Shown piece after piece: positions 42,391 through 50,895 of a stretch of DNA of 64,000 bases (its first letter is position 1; every line of letters begins with the position of its first letter). The translations under genes were made by a program, and so were the position numbers. Source of the stretch: Atopobiaceae bacterium (GTDB lineage: Bacteria > Actinomycetota > Coriobacteriia > Coriobacteriales > Atopobiaceae); contig CADFJN010000004.1 in assembly GCA_902834555.1 (NCBI GenBank), positions 62,001 through 126,000 of the forward strand, in the 5' to 3' direction. The notes under the pieces were generated by a model. That model had not been told where the DNA came from. It saw nothing but the letters and a program-made list of their open reading frames with translations, and did no database searches.

Positions 42391-43467
42391 ATGGGATACG
42401 TGCTTGATGGGGAGGGGCTTGACGGGCTGGTTCGCGAGCTTGCCCGCGACTACCTCGTCTTTGCGCCGGTCCGCAAGGTGGGCGCTGGCCGCTTCACCGA
42501 CGTGGACCAGGTGATCTACGACTTTGTGGACAACGCGTCGCAGATCGAGCTTGACGCCAAGAGCGACTACTCCTTCAAGGAGCTGCTCACGCCGCTCTCG
42601 CAGACGCTCTTCTACTACACCGAGGACCAGGTGCGCGAGGCAGGGGGCATTGGCTCCGCCGGCGACCCCGCCCGCGAGGGGGACGCGCGCGACGTCCTTG
42701 TGCTCATGCGTGCCTGCGACCTGCATGGCGTCAAGCGCCTCGACGCTATGTACCTGCACAACGGCCCCGAGGACAGCTTCTATCGGCGCATCCGCGACCG
42801 CGTGCACTTTGTGCTTCTCGGCTGCCCCCAGACCTTCGAGCACTGCTTCTGCGTGGACATGGGATCAAATGTTGCGCCGGACAACTGGGAGTTCTCGCTC
42901 GAGCGCTCGGGCGAGGGCTATGCGTGCGCCGTTGCCAACGAGTCCCTCCTACCGCTCTTCGAGCGCTACGCTACGGCCAGCCGCGACGTGGTGCCCGCGC
43001 ACGTCATTCAGAACGAGGTACACGTGCGCGTTCCCAAGACGGTGCCGCTCGAGCTCCGCACCAGCCCCGTGTGGGACGAGTACAACCACCGCTGCATTGG
43101 CTGCGGCCGCTGCACGCTGGTGTGCCCCACCTGCACCTGCTTCACCATGCAGGACGTTGCCTACACCGAGAACGGCCGGGTGGGAGAGAGGCGCCGCGTG
43201 CAGGCCAGCTGCATGATTGACGGCTACTCCACGGTGGCCGGCGGCGCGAGCTACCGCAAGCAGCACGGCGAGCGCATGCGCTTCAAGGTGCTTCACAAGG
43301 TGTACGACTTCCGACAGCGCTTTGGCTACGACATGTGCGTGGGCTGCGGCCGCTGCGACGACGTCTGCCCCGAGTACATCAGCTTCGCCGCGTGCGTCAA
43401 CAAGCTCTCTGACGCCGTGGACGAGTGGGACGCCCAGCATGAGGGGAGCGTGGCCCGTGATGCCTAG
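42391..43467 (+). CDS. asrA: Anaerobic sulfite reductase subunit A
   Basis: 358 aa. Electron-transfer subunit of dissimilatory-type AsrABC. Two 4Fe-4S motifs: CIGCGRCTLVCPTCTCF (about 235-251) and CVGCGRCDDVCPEY (about 319-332). Upstream blocks RACDLHGVKRLDAMY and GCPQTFEHCFCVDMGSN are typical of AsrA. ATG 42391 has AGGGGAG upstream. It overlaps asrB by 8 bp. Confidence 0.95.
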   Translation: MGYVLDGEGLDGLVRELARDYLVFAPVRKVGAGRFTDVDQVIYDFVDNASQIELDAKSDYSFKELLTPLSQTLFYYTEDQVREAGGIGSAGDPAREGDARDVLVLMRACDLHGVKRLDAMYLHNGPEDSFYRRIRDRVHFVLLGCPQTFEHCFCVDMGSNVAPDNWEFSLERSGEGYACAVANESLLPLFERYATASRDVVPAHVIQNEVHVRVPKTVPLELRTSPVWDEYNHRCIGCGRCTLVCPTCTCFTMQDVAYTENGRVGERRRVQASCMIDGYSTVAGGASYRKQHGERMRFKVLHKVYDFRQRFGYDMCVGCGRCDDVCPEYISFAACVNKLSDAVDEWDAQHEGSVARDA

Positions 43468-44257
43468 CAACAACCCGTACATTCCTTTCTCCTCCAAGGT
43501 GCTCAAGGTCATCAAGCACACCGGGAAGGAGTACACCTTCCGCATGGCCTTTGGCGGAGAGGTTCGCCCCGGCCAGTTCTTCGAGGTCTCCGTCCCCAAG
43601 TACGGCGAGGCCCCCATCAGCGTGAGCGGCATCGTGCCTGGCGAGTCGGTCGACCTTACCATCCGCCGCGTGGGCGTGGTGACCAACGAGGTGTTCGAGG
43701 CCTACGAGGGCCAGTCGCTTCTCCTGCGCGGCCCCTACGGCAACGGCTTCGAGGTGGAGCGCTACGCGGACGGCGAGTGCGTCGTAGTGGCCGGCGGAAC
43801 GGGCGTGAGCCCGGTGCGAGGCGTGGTAGAGGCACTGGCCGCAAGTGCCACGCCGCAGGACAAGCACGTAATCGTGGGCTTCCGCAGTCCCAACGACCTG
43901 CTCTTCCGCGACGACCTTGCGCGCTGGGAGAACCTCGTTGACCTCATCCTCACGGTGGACGGCGCGCCCGAGGGCTACCAGGGCAACGTTGGCCTGGTGA
44001 CCAAGTTCATCCCGGGCTTGCCGCTGCGCGACCCCTCCACGGCGCAGGCCATTGTGGTGGGACCGCCGCCCATGATGCGCTTCTCCGTGAAGGGCCTTCT
44101 CGAGCTGGGTCTTGCCGAGGAGAACATCTGGGTGAGCCAGGAGCGAAAGATGTGCTGTGGCCTGGGCAAGTGCGGCCACTGCCGCATAGGCGAGAAGTAC
44201 GTGTGCCTGGACGGGCCCGTCTTCAACTACACCCAGAGTAAGCAGTTGCTGGACTAG
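43460..44257 (+). CDS. asrB: Anaerobic sulfite reductase subunit B
   Basis: 265 aa. Flavoprotein that takes electrons from NADH: FAD domain (GQFFEVSVPKYGEAPISVSG), NAD domain (VVAGGTGVSPVRGVVEAL; VVGPPPMMRFSVKGLLELG), and a C-terminal 2Fe-2S motif ERKMCCGLGKCGHCRIGEKYVCLDGPVF (cysteines near 231-250). Confidence 0.95.
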   Translation: MPSNNPYIPFSSKVLKVIKHTGKEYTFRMAFGGEVRPGQFFEVSVPKYGEAPISVSGIVPGESVDLTIRRVGVVTNEVFEAYEGQSLLLRGPYGNGFEVERYADGECVVVAGGTGVSPVRGVVEALAASATPQDKHVIVGFRSPNDLLFRDDLARWENLVDLILTVDGAPEGYQGNVGLVTKFIPGLPLRDPSTAQAIVVGPPPMMRFSVKGLLELGLAEENIWVSQERKMCCGLGKCGHCRIGEKYVCLDGPVFNYTQSKQLLD

Positions 44258-44266
44258 GAGGCCGCC

Positions 44267-45256
44267 ATGATTCAGGACATCGACGTCAAGGCCATGAAGA
44301 AGAACGCGTTCCGCGTGAGCAAGGAGCGCGGGATGACTGCCAGCCGCGTGCGCGTTCCCGGCGGCCTGGTGAGCGCCAAGAGCATGGCGCGCATTGTGGA
44401 AATCGCCGAGGAGTACGGCAGGGGAGAAATCTTCCTCACCAACCGACAGGGTGTGGAGATCCCGGGCATCCACATGGAGGACATGCCCAAGGTCAACGAG
44501 AAACTCCAGGCCAGCATTGAGGACACCAAAATCAACCAGGAGGACACCTCCCAGGGCTACCTGGCAAGCGGCACGCGCAACGTGGTAGCCTGCCCGGGCA
44601 AGCGCCTGTGCCCGTTTGGCTGCTATGACACCACGGCCTTCGCTCAGCGCATGGACCACGAGATCTTCCCCAACAACCGCCACGTGAAGGTGGCCTTCAC
44701 CGGCTGCTCAAACGACTGCGCGCACGTGGCCTTGAACGACTTTGGCATCATTGGCATGACCGAGCCCCAGTACGACCCCAACCGCTGCATTGGCTGCGGC
44801 CAGTGCGTGGACTGGTGCCAGCGCCGCTCGGTGAGCGCGCTCAGGCTGGAGAAGGGCAAGGTCGTGCGCGACGAGGACCGTTGCATTGGCTGTGGCGTGT
44901 GCGTGGTCTACTGTCCCACGCGTGCCTGGACGCGCAGCCCCGAGCACTACTTCCGCGTCAAGATCATGGGCCGAACGGGCAAGCAGAACCCGCGGCTGGC
45001 GCAGGACTGGCTGCGCTGGGTGGACGAGGACTCCATCGTGAAGATCGTGAAGAACACCTATGCCTTCATCGAGGAGTACATCGACCCCAACGCGCCTGAG
45101 GGCAAGGAGCACATTGGCTACATCGTCGACCGTGTTGGCTTCGACGAGTTCTGCGAGTGGGCGCTCAAGGATGTCGAGCTTCCCGAGAAGTGCCAGCGCG
45201 CCACGCGTGTGTACTGGGACACCAAGCGCTACGACCGCGACAACAACCTGCGATGA
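44267..45256 (+). CDS. asrC: Anaerobic sulfite reductase subunit C (siroheme)
   Basis: 329 aa. Catalytic subunit reducing sulfite to sulfide. Siroheme/4Fe-4S ligands: CPGKRLC and, 34 residues on, CSNDC (together about 108-150); then two ferredoxin motifs CIGCGQCVDWC and CIGCGVCVVYCPTRA (about 174-220). ATG 44267 follows TAGGAGG. The stop TGA at 45254-45256 is the first TGA of palindrome P4, so the repeat has inserted exactly at, or grown from, the gene end. Confidence 0.95.
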   Translation: MIQDIDVKAMKKNAFRVSKERGMTASRVRVPGGLVSAKSMARIVEIAEEYGRGEIFLTNRQGVEIPGIHMEDMPKVNEKLQASIEDTKINQEDTSQGYLASGTRNVVACPGKRLCPFGCYDTTAFAQRMDHEIFPNNRHVKVAFTGCSNDCAHVALNDFGIIGMTEPQYDPNRCIGCGQCVDWCQRRSVSALRLEKGKVVRDEDRCIGCGVCVVYCPTRAWTRSPEHYFRVKIMGRTGKQNPRLAQDWLRWVDEDSIVKIVKNTYAFIEEYIDPNAPEGKEHIGYIVDRVGFDEFCEWALKDVELPEKCQRATRVYWDTKRYDRDNNLR

Positions 45257-45296
45257 GACAAAGGGACAGTCCCTTTGTCTCACCTTTGTCTCATTC
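45254..45296. repeat. Palindromic repeat P4 with extra half arm
   Basis: TGAGACAAAGGGA-CAG-TCCCTTTGTCTCA (45254-45282), then a further right-arm copy CCTTTGTCTCATTC (45283-45296). The first base triplet is the asrC stop codon. Confidence 0.85.
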
Positions 45297-45300
45297 AACA

Positions 45301-45333
45301 AGAGGGGCGCCTGCGCGGGCGCCCCTCTTTTTT
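45301..45333 (+). terminator. Terminator of the importer-asrABC operon
   Basis: AGAGGGGCGCC / GGCGCCCCTCT (11-bp stem, 45301-45328, loop TGCGCG) followed by TTTTTT. Between convergent asrC and metG. Confidence 0.93.
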
Positions 45334-45339
45334 CTCGTC

Positions 45340-47385
45340 CTATTTCTGGCTCGGGTGCTTCTCGAAGAAGTCGAAGCGCGGCGGTAGCTCGGGCAACGCG
45401 TGCTCGGCGGGATTCTCGCCCAGCGCCCGTGCCAGCTCGCCGGGGGTCTCGAACGCATGCTCCCAGGAGAAGAAGTCCTCGGCCGCAAAGCCCAGGTGCT
45501 CGCAGATCTTCTCGCAGCCGGCAGGCACCGCGGGGTGCATGAGCAGCGTCACCGTGCGCAGAGCGGCAAAGGCGTTTGCCAGCGCGTGCTCGTAGGCCGC
45601 GTCGTCGCCCTTGGCGGCCTTGGACTCATCGCCCCAGCGGCGGTTGGCGTCGCGGCAGAAGTCCTCGGCCACGGCAAGCGCACCGTGGGCGTCGAATGCG
45701 TGGGCGCAGCGCTCGTAGGCAAGCGTCGCCTCTCGGCAGGCGTCCAGTACGTCGGCATCCGCCTCAACCGCAGGCAGGTGCCCCGCACAGACGTTCTGCG
45801 CGCCGTAGATGCAGCTCCTGGCTAGGCGGTTGAAGATGTTGGTGAGGAAGGCGCTCTCCTTGAGGGCGGGGTCCACCACGCGCGGGTCGTCCTTCACCAG
45901 AACGTCCTCGCCGGTGGCCTTGTCCTTGTGGCTCACGGAGGTGTCGTAGGGCTTGGGCGAGAAGCTCACGGCCTTCTGGTCCAGGCCCAGGCTCAGCCAG
46001 TGGCAACGCAGCTGCTCGGCGGTATAGTGGTCGAGAAGCTCGGCTGCCATGGGCGGGCGGATCTTGCCCGAGCTGGAGGCCTTCTTGTTCATGAACAGGA
46101 TGTGGTAGTTGGCCACGGGCGTGTCCTGGAAGAGGCCCCAGTCGAGCGCGTCCCACAGCGCGGGCTGTGCCACGCAGTAAAAGTAGATGTTGTCCTGGCC
46201 AATGAACTGGTAGACCTTGGCGTCGTCCGCGCACCACCAGTCGCGCCAGTCGTCGGACGAGAAGCGCGTGCCGCCGGCCTTCTCGTCCAGGGCAAGCGCG
46301 GTCTGCGTGAAGCTGATGGGCGCCCAGAGGCTCTCGGGCCAGCACCACACGGTGAGGCCACTCGTGTCCTCGAGCTCCGGCGCGGGCACGCCCCACTCAA
46401 TGTTGCCGGTGATGCGGAAGGGCAAAAGCGTCTTGCCCGTGCGGAAGCGCACGCCTGCCGCCTCCAGGATGGCGCGAGCGTCGTCACGGTCGCGCCAGTT
46501 AGCAAACTCAACCGAGAAGGACTGCTGGCCCTTCTCGGCCTCGTGGAGCTGGTGGGCGGGGAGCTTGTCCTCAACCGCATTGAAGCTCTCGCGGAACTTG
46601 TCCTGGATGTAGACCACGGGCGGCACGAGGGACTCACGCACCGTCTTGGTGACGATGGGCCTCACCTGCGGGTCAACGTCCCACTCGTCCATGAGCTGCT
46701 TGAGCTGCGACTCAAAGGCGGGCAGGTCGAAGTACCAGTTGTCAACGGGGCGCAGCTCGGGCGTGGTGCCGGTGAGCGCCGATACGGGATTGATGAGCTC
46801 CTCGGGGTCAAACTGGTGGCCCAGGTCGCACTCGTCGGCGTAGGCCTTCTCGGACTTGCAGCCGCGCACGGGGCAGCGCCCAATGACCTGGCGCCCGTTC
46901 AGGAACTGGCCGGCCTCGACGTCGTAGAACTGACGGGTGCTCATCTTGTGCAGGTAGCCGCGCTCGTGGAGGCGGCGCAGGACCTCGGCGGTGAGACGGG
47001 CGTGGAAGTCGCGCGCCGGCTCGAGGCCGGAGCCCGCAAAGAGGTCGAGCGAGATGCCGTAGGCGTCAAGCGCCGCCTTCTGGGCGTCGTGGTTGGCCTG
47101 GACGTAGTCGGTGATGGTGCCCTGGTAGCCCTCCTGCTCCACCTTCTTGCGGTAGCCCTCCATGATGGGCGAGCCGTAGCAGTCCGTGCCCGAGACAAAG
47201 ATCACGTTCTTGCTGCCAATGCGGTCGCGCAGGAAGCGTGCGAAGAAGTCCGCGGGCACAAAGACGCCGCCGATGTGGCCAAAGTGCAGGTTCTTGTTGC
47301 CGTACGGCATGCCCCCGGTAATGACGGCGCGGGCGGGGAAGCTCGGGCGGTCTTGCTCCGGGACGTTCTGGGAATTGTCTGCCAT
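45340..47385 (-). CDS. metG: Methionyl-tRNA synthetase with unusual KMSKS-like motif
   Basis: 681 aa. HIGH-type GNKNLHFGHIGGVF (about 28-41), zinc-binding CPVRGC...CDLGH (about 168-185), WP-E-LWAPISF region, and the anticodon-binding helices. The second class I motif reads MNKKASSSGKI instead of K-M-S-K-S. A shortened or shifted KMSKS loop is a real feature of some MetRS lineages; whether this one is typical of the group I cannot say. No C-terminal tRNA-binding domain is evident. ATG 47385 has GGGAG upstream. Confidence 0.92.
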   Translation of the reverse strand: MADNSQNVPEQDRPSFPARAVITGGMPYGNKNLHFGHIGGVFVPADFFARFLRDRIGSKNVIFVSGTDCYGSPIMEGYRKKVEQEGYQGTITDYVQANHDAQKAALDAYGISLDLFAGSGLEPARDFHARLTAEVLRRLHERGYLHKMSTRQFYDVEAGQFLNGRQVIGRCPVRGCKSEKAYADECDLGHQFDPEELINPVSALTGTTPELRPVDNWYFDLPAFESQLKQLMDEWDVDPQVRPIVTKTVRESLVPPVVYIQDKFRESFNAVEDKLPAHQLHEAEKGQQSFSVEFANWRDRDDARAILEAAGVRFRTGKTLLPFRITGNIEWGVPAPELEDTSGLTVWCWPESLWAPISFTQTALALDEKAGGTRFSSDDWRDWWCADDAKVYQFIGQDNIYFYCVAQPALWDALDWGLFQDTPVANYHILFMNKKASSSGKIRPPMAAELLDHYTAEQLRCHWLSLGLDQKAVSFSPKPYDTSVSHKDKATGEDVLVKDDPRVVDPALKESAFLTNIFNRLARSCIYGAQNVCAGHLPAVEADADVLDACREATLAYERCAHAFDAHGALAVAEDFCRDANRRWGDESKAAKGDDAAYEHALANAFAALRTVTLLMHPAVPAGCEKICEHLGFAAEDFFSWEHAFETPGELARALGENPAEHALPELPPRFDFFEKHPSQK

Positions 47386-47552
47386 GTGGGACGTGCTCCC
47401 TCTTGGTCGTGGTGGTGCAGGTGACGCCCGCTGACGTGGCGCGCACGCCATGGGCCACGTGATTATCCCACAATGCGCGTACGCGCGGGTGGTCTGGCGG
47501 GTACGTTAAAGAGTGCGACCGAGTGTGACTGCCCCTGCCCCTCCCCTCCGCG

Positions 47553-47631
47553 TTCTTTAGCGGTATTTGAGAATTGAGGTTCTCGTGACCTGCGGAAACG
47601 CGGGTGCCGATTCTCAGATACCGCTAAAGAA
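47553..47631. repeat. 79-bp palindromic element C
   Basis: TTCTTTAGCGGTATTTGAGA... pairs with ...TCTCAGATACCGCTAAAGAA; core ACCTGCGGAAACG at about 47588-47600. Same length as A and B, with diverged inner sides. It lies in the divergent spacer between metG and the YwaF-like gene, followed by G-rich GGCGAGAG repeats (about 47650-47700). Confidence 0.85.
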
Positions 47632-47714
47632 CGTAAGGGGGTGGGGGCTAGAGGCGAGAGACGGTGGGGGCGAGAGGCGAGAGGGACCAGGGTCGAGAGA
47701 GCAGAGGAGGGGAT

Positions 47715-48479
47715 ATGAGCATCGAGAAAGTCATAGTCGCGGAGCCTCTGCTGTGGGGCGGCCAGGGCTTCTCCATGTTTGGCCACTGGCACCTGCTCTG
47801 GCTTGCCATCTGCGCGACGGTCATAGCGCTTCTCGTCCATAGCTACCGGAGTCTTCCCGCAGACGACTCCTGGCACGGCGGCAGGCGCTGGCTCGTCCTT
47901 GCCGCTGCCATCGTTCCCAACGCGCTGCTGCTGTGGGGAGACGTGCTCAAGGTGCAGACGGGGACCTTCTCGCCTAACTGGTGGCCGCTCCACCTGTGTA
48001 ACATCGCCGAGTACATCTGCCTGTGGCATGCGCTCGCCCCGTCGCGCGTGACTCGCGAGCTGCTGCTCTGCTTTGGCCTCACCGGCGGCCTCTGCGCCAT
48101 GCTCTTCCCTGGTTGGACGTACTGTCCGCCATACACGCTGCCCTGCATCAGCGGCTTCATGGAGCATGCGTTCATCTTCTCGGTATCGCTCATGGCGCTC
48201 GACGACCCGCACAAGGCACCCAGGTGGCGCGACGCGTGGATTTCGCTGACGGGCTCCGTGCTCTACCTGGTCTTCTTTAGGTGGTTTAACGGTATGTTCG
48301 ACACCAACTTCGGCTTTGTGACAAGTCCCGCCGTGGGTTCGCCGCTCGAGTGGTGGGAACGTGCCTTTGGCAACCCCGGCTACCTCGTGCCGTACATGGC
48401 GTCGTTCGTCGTGACGGTGGTCCTGCTGCATGTCTGGCAGGCCGCACGGCGCCGCGGCCTGGAAGGAGGCGCGTCGTGA
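47715..48479 (+). CDS. TIGR02206/YwaF family membrane protein
   Basis: 254 aa with about seven hydrophobic segments: WHLLWLAICATVIALLVHSY, WLVLAAAIVPNALLLWGD, LHLCNIAEYICLWHAL, LLLCFGLTGGLCAMLFPGW, ISGFMEHAFIFSVSL, WISLTGSVLYLVFFRWF, and YLVPYMASFVVTVVLLHVW. WPLHLCNIAEY is the family's signature. Function unknown. ATG 47715 has GAGGAGGGG. It overlaps the next gene by 4 bp. Confidence 0.85.
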   Translation: MSIEKVIVAEPLLWGGQGFSMFGHWHLLWLAICATVIALLVHSYRSLPADDSWHGGRRWLVLAAAIVPNALLLWGDVLKVQTGTFSPNWWPLHLCNIAEYICLWHALAPSRVTRELLLCFGLTGGLCAMLFPGWTYCPPYTLPCISGFMEHAFIFSVSLMALDDPHKAPRWRDAWISLTGSVLYLVFFRWFNGMFDTNFGFVTSPAVGSPLEWWERAFGNPGYLVPYMASFVVTVVLLHVWQAARRRGLEGGAS

Positions 48480-49024
48480 GGAGCGTTGCGCATCTCGACA
48501 TCCTGGGCGACACGCCGCTTGCCCGCCACGTGGTGACCTTCTCGGTGGTGCTTCTCGTCGTGGGCCTTCTGGGCGAAATCTATCTTGTGGAGACGCACGG
48601 GTGGGGCATGGGCATTGGGGCGTGGATGGCCGTCTACGTGGCGGCGACGGTTGCGGCGCTGCCCGTGCACGAGCTTGTCCACGCAGCGGCGTTTCTGCTG
48701 CTGGGACGCGGTCGGGTGCGCATTCGCTTTGGCTACGAGACAGGGATGCTCTACACCCGTGCCGAAGGCGACCCGCTCACTCGAGGCCGCTTTGTGGCGG
48801 TGCTGCTTGCACCGTCAGTGCTTGTCACGGCGGCGTTGGTCCTGGTGGGCAATGCGGTTGCCGGGCCGGCTCTTGCCTGGGCGCTTGCGTGGACGCACCT
48901 CTCGGGGTGTGCCGGCGACCTGGCCATGGTTGCATGCATTGCGCGCACGCCCGGCTGCACGCACGTGCGCGATACGGATACGGGCGTGGAGCTTCTCACC
49001 AATGACGACGAGGGCGCGCACTAG
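48476..49024 (+). CDS. DUF3267-type membrane protein with HExxH motif
   Basis: 182 aa. GTG start at 48476 inside the YwaF-like stop (GTGA), after GGAAGGAGG. Four hydrophobic segments. PVHELVHAAAFLL (about 64-76) carries HExxH in a membrane segment, as in DUF3267 and S2P-like zinc proteases. The second ligand site is not certain, so protease activity is an inference. Confidence 0.78.
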   Translation: MRSVAHLDILGDTPLARHVVTFSVVLLVVGLLGEIYLVETHGWGMGIGAWMAVYVAATVAALPVHELVHAAAFLLLGRGRVRIRFGYETGMLYTRAEGDPLTRGRFVAVLLAPSVLVTAALVLVGNAVAGPALAWALAWTHLSGCAGDLAMVACIARTPGCTHVRDTDTGVELLTNDDEGAH

Positions 49025-49267
49025 TGGTTGCGGGTTGCCATCTCTTGCGGTGGCTTTCGGATCCTGCAAAAGCCGATCGGTTAAGGTGTTCTAACCAATC
49101 GAAAAATGCAGGTATGAGAAGGCGAGAAGGAGGTTGCGACTCCAACGCCACGGCGTTCCAACCCCTTACGCCCTCTTTGCGTACTTCTCGCCGTAAGCCT
49201 ACGCCGACTCCACCACGTCGCACTATGGTATGCGAGACGATTGGGATGACAAGGATACGGGGACGGT
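49025..49267. other. Spacer before PHP gene
   Basis: About 240 bp. An imperfect dyad GATCGGTTA...TAACCAATC (about 49073-49101) may be a terminator remnant or an operator. No gene is supported. Confidence 0.3.
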
Positions 49268-50095
49268 ATGGTAAAGGCTAACTTCCACACGCACACGACG
49301 CTCTGCGACGGCAAGAACACGCCGCAGGAGATGGCCAAGGCGGGCTTTGACAAGGGGCTTCTCGCCCTTGGCTTCTCGGGTCACATGGATCAGGACGTCC
49401 ATATGGACTGGGACGCCTATGTGACAGTAATACGCCAGCTCAAGGACGAGTACCGCGGACGCATGGACATCCTCATGGGTGTGGAGTTGGACACGCTCTA
49501 CGATCCCGCGTGCTGCCCCGGCGCGGAGTACCGGATTGGCTCGACGCACTTTCTTGATGTCGACGTGCCGTGTGACACGGCGGTCGACTGGTCTGTCGAG
49601 AAGCTCGAGACCCTGTGCCTCGAGGCGTTTGGCGGCAACTGGATGGCGCTTGTCCGTGCCTACTACGAGCTTGAGGCCACGACGCACGACCGTACGGAAT
49701 GCACCTTCGTTGGCCACTTCGACCTGGTGAGCAAGTTCAACGAGGGCGGAAAGTACTTTGACGAGACGTCCAAGGAATATCTTGACCCGGCGCTCGAGGC
49801 CATGGAGTACCTGGTGGGGGAGGGCGTGCCCTTCGAGGTCAACTGCGGTGCCCTCGCGCGCGGCATTCGCAGCCAGCCCTATCCGCGCCGCGAACTCCTC
49901 AGCGCACTGCACGAGATGGGCGGTCAAATCCTTGTGAACTCCGACGCCCACAGCGCGGATGCGCTCTGCGGCGGGCTGGACGATGGCGCGCACTTTGCAA
50001 CGTCATGCGGATTCACGAGCGCGCTCGTCCTCGGGCATGACGCGCGCGGCGAGGTCGTGATGCGCGAGGTGCCGCTGGGGGAGGGCGCTCAGTGA
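49268..50095 (+). CDS. hisK: PHP-family histidinol-phosphatase
   Basis: 275 aa. Metal-binding PHP motifs HTHTTLCDG (residues 7-15), FSGHMD, GVELD, GHFDLVSKF and NSDAHSADALC in the expected order. HisJ/HisK-type enzymes release phosphate from L-histidinol phosphate, though the fold is also used for other phosphoesters; no his operon is in view. ATG 49268 has GGGGACGG. It shares a 1-bp overlap with the next gene. Confidence 0.85.
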   Translation: MVKANFHTHTTLCDGKNTPQEMAKAGFDKGLLALGFSGHMDQDVHMDWDAYVTVIRQLKDEYRGRMDILMGVELDTLYDPACCPGAEYRIGSTHFLDVDVPCDTAVDWSVEKLETLCLEAFGGNWMALVRAYYELEATTHDRTECTFVGHFDLVSKFNEGGKYFDETSKEYLDPALEAMEYLVGEGVPFEVNCGALARGIRSQPYPRRELLSALHEMGGQILVNSDAHSADALCGGLDDGAHFATSCGFTSALVLGHDARGEVVMREVPLGEGAQ

Positions 50096-50895
50096 TGGGA
50101 GAACCCCAGAGAAACGTGGTCGACCTTGTCGTCGACGGGGTGCCCTGCCGGGTCCCCTTCTCGGAGCAGACCATTCGCCTCTGCCACGACCTTCTCGCCA
50201 AATGGACTTCGCGCCAGCGCGAGTTTGGGCGCCGCATGGTCGTATTTCTCGCCGCCCCTCCTGGCGCCGGGAAGTCCACCCTTGCGAGCCTTCTCGCGAA
50301 GCTCTCCTGCGAGGAAGAGTCATACGAACAGCTGGTGGCGCTGCCGCTCGACGGCTTTCACTACCACGCCGATGTGATTGCCAAGAGCATCGTTTGCGTA
50401 GAGGGGCGACAGGTGCCCATGCGCGAGGTCAAGGGTACGTTGGAGACCTTCGACCACGCCCTCTTTGCCGAGAAGTGCAGAGAGCTCTGCTCGGGCACGG
50501 CCGTGTTGTGGCCGCGCTATGACCGCAACATCCACGACGTCGTCGACGATGCGATCGCGGTTCCGGCCACCGCGCGCCTGGTCCTCGTTGAGGGGAACTG
50601 GCTCCTCTCGAACGAGACTCCGTGGGACGAGACGCGCAGCCTGGCAGACCTGTCGTATCTCCTGGTCGCCGACCCTGACCTCCTTCACCGTCGGTTGGTT
50701 GCGAGAAAGGCTCGCGGCGGGCTTTCGCCCGAGGCAGCAGAGGAGTGGTACAGGAGATGCGACGGAATGAACGTGCGTCGTGTACTTGCGTATTCCTCGG
50801 CAGACAATATGCTGGTAGAGGACGAGAAGGGCAGCATATGGCCTTCTGGGGGAAAGATTGTGGGGAGCGGTGCCGATGCAATTGCACGGGGATGA
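50095..50895 (+). CDS. YggC-type nucleoside/nucleotide kinase
   Basis: 266 aa. P-loop LAAPPGAGKSTLASLL (about 51-66), the substrate block LPLDGFHYHAD, YDRNIHDVVDDAI, and VLVEGNWLLSNETPW. Members resemble uridine kinase/PanK and phosphorylate small sugars or nucleosides; substrate not known. GTG 50092 or ATG 50095 can start it; GGGGGAGGG lies upstream. It overlaps queH by 20 bp. Confidence 0.8.
   Translation: MGEPQRNVVDLVVDGVPCRVPFSEQTIRLCHDLLAKWTSRQREFGRRMVVFLAAPPGAGKSTLASLLAKLSCEEESYEQLVALPLDGFHYHADVIAKSIVCVEGRQVPMREVKGTLETFDHALFAEKCRELCSGTAVLWPRYDRNIHDVVDDAIAVPATARLVLVEGNWLLSNETPWDETRSLADLSYLLVADPDLLHRRLVARKARGGLSPEAAEEWYRRCDGMNVRRVLAYSSADNMLVEDEKGSIWPSGGKIVGSGADAIARG

Noticed and set aside
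45283..45339. T-box leader for metG or gltX
   Set aside because: These are intergenic or downstream positions for metG; no T-box motif (TGGNACCGCG type) seen near either synthetase start.
45928..47424. Plus-strand open frame opposite metG (498 codons)
   Set aside because: Shadow of metG, with unnatural Val/Leu/Gly composition.
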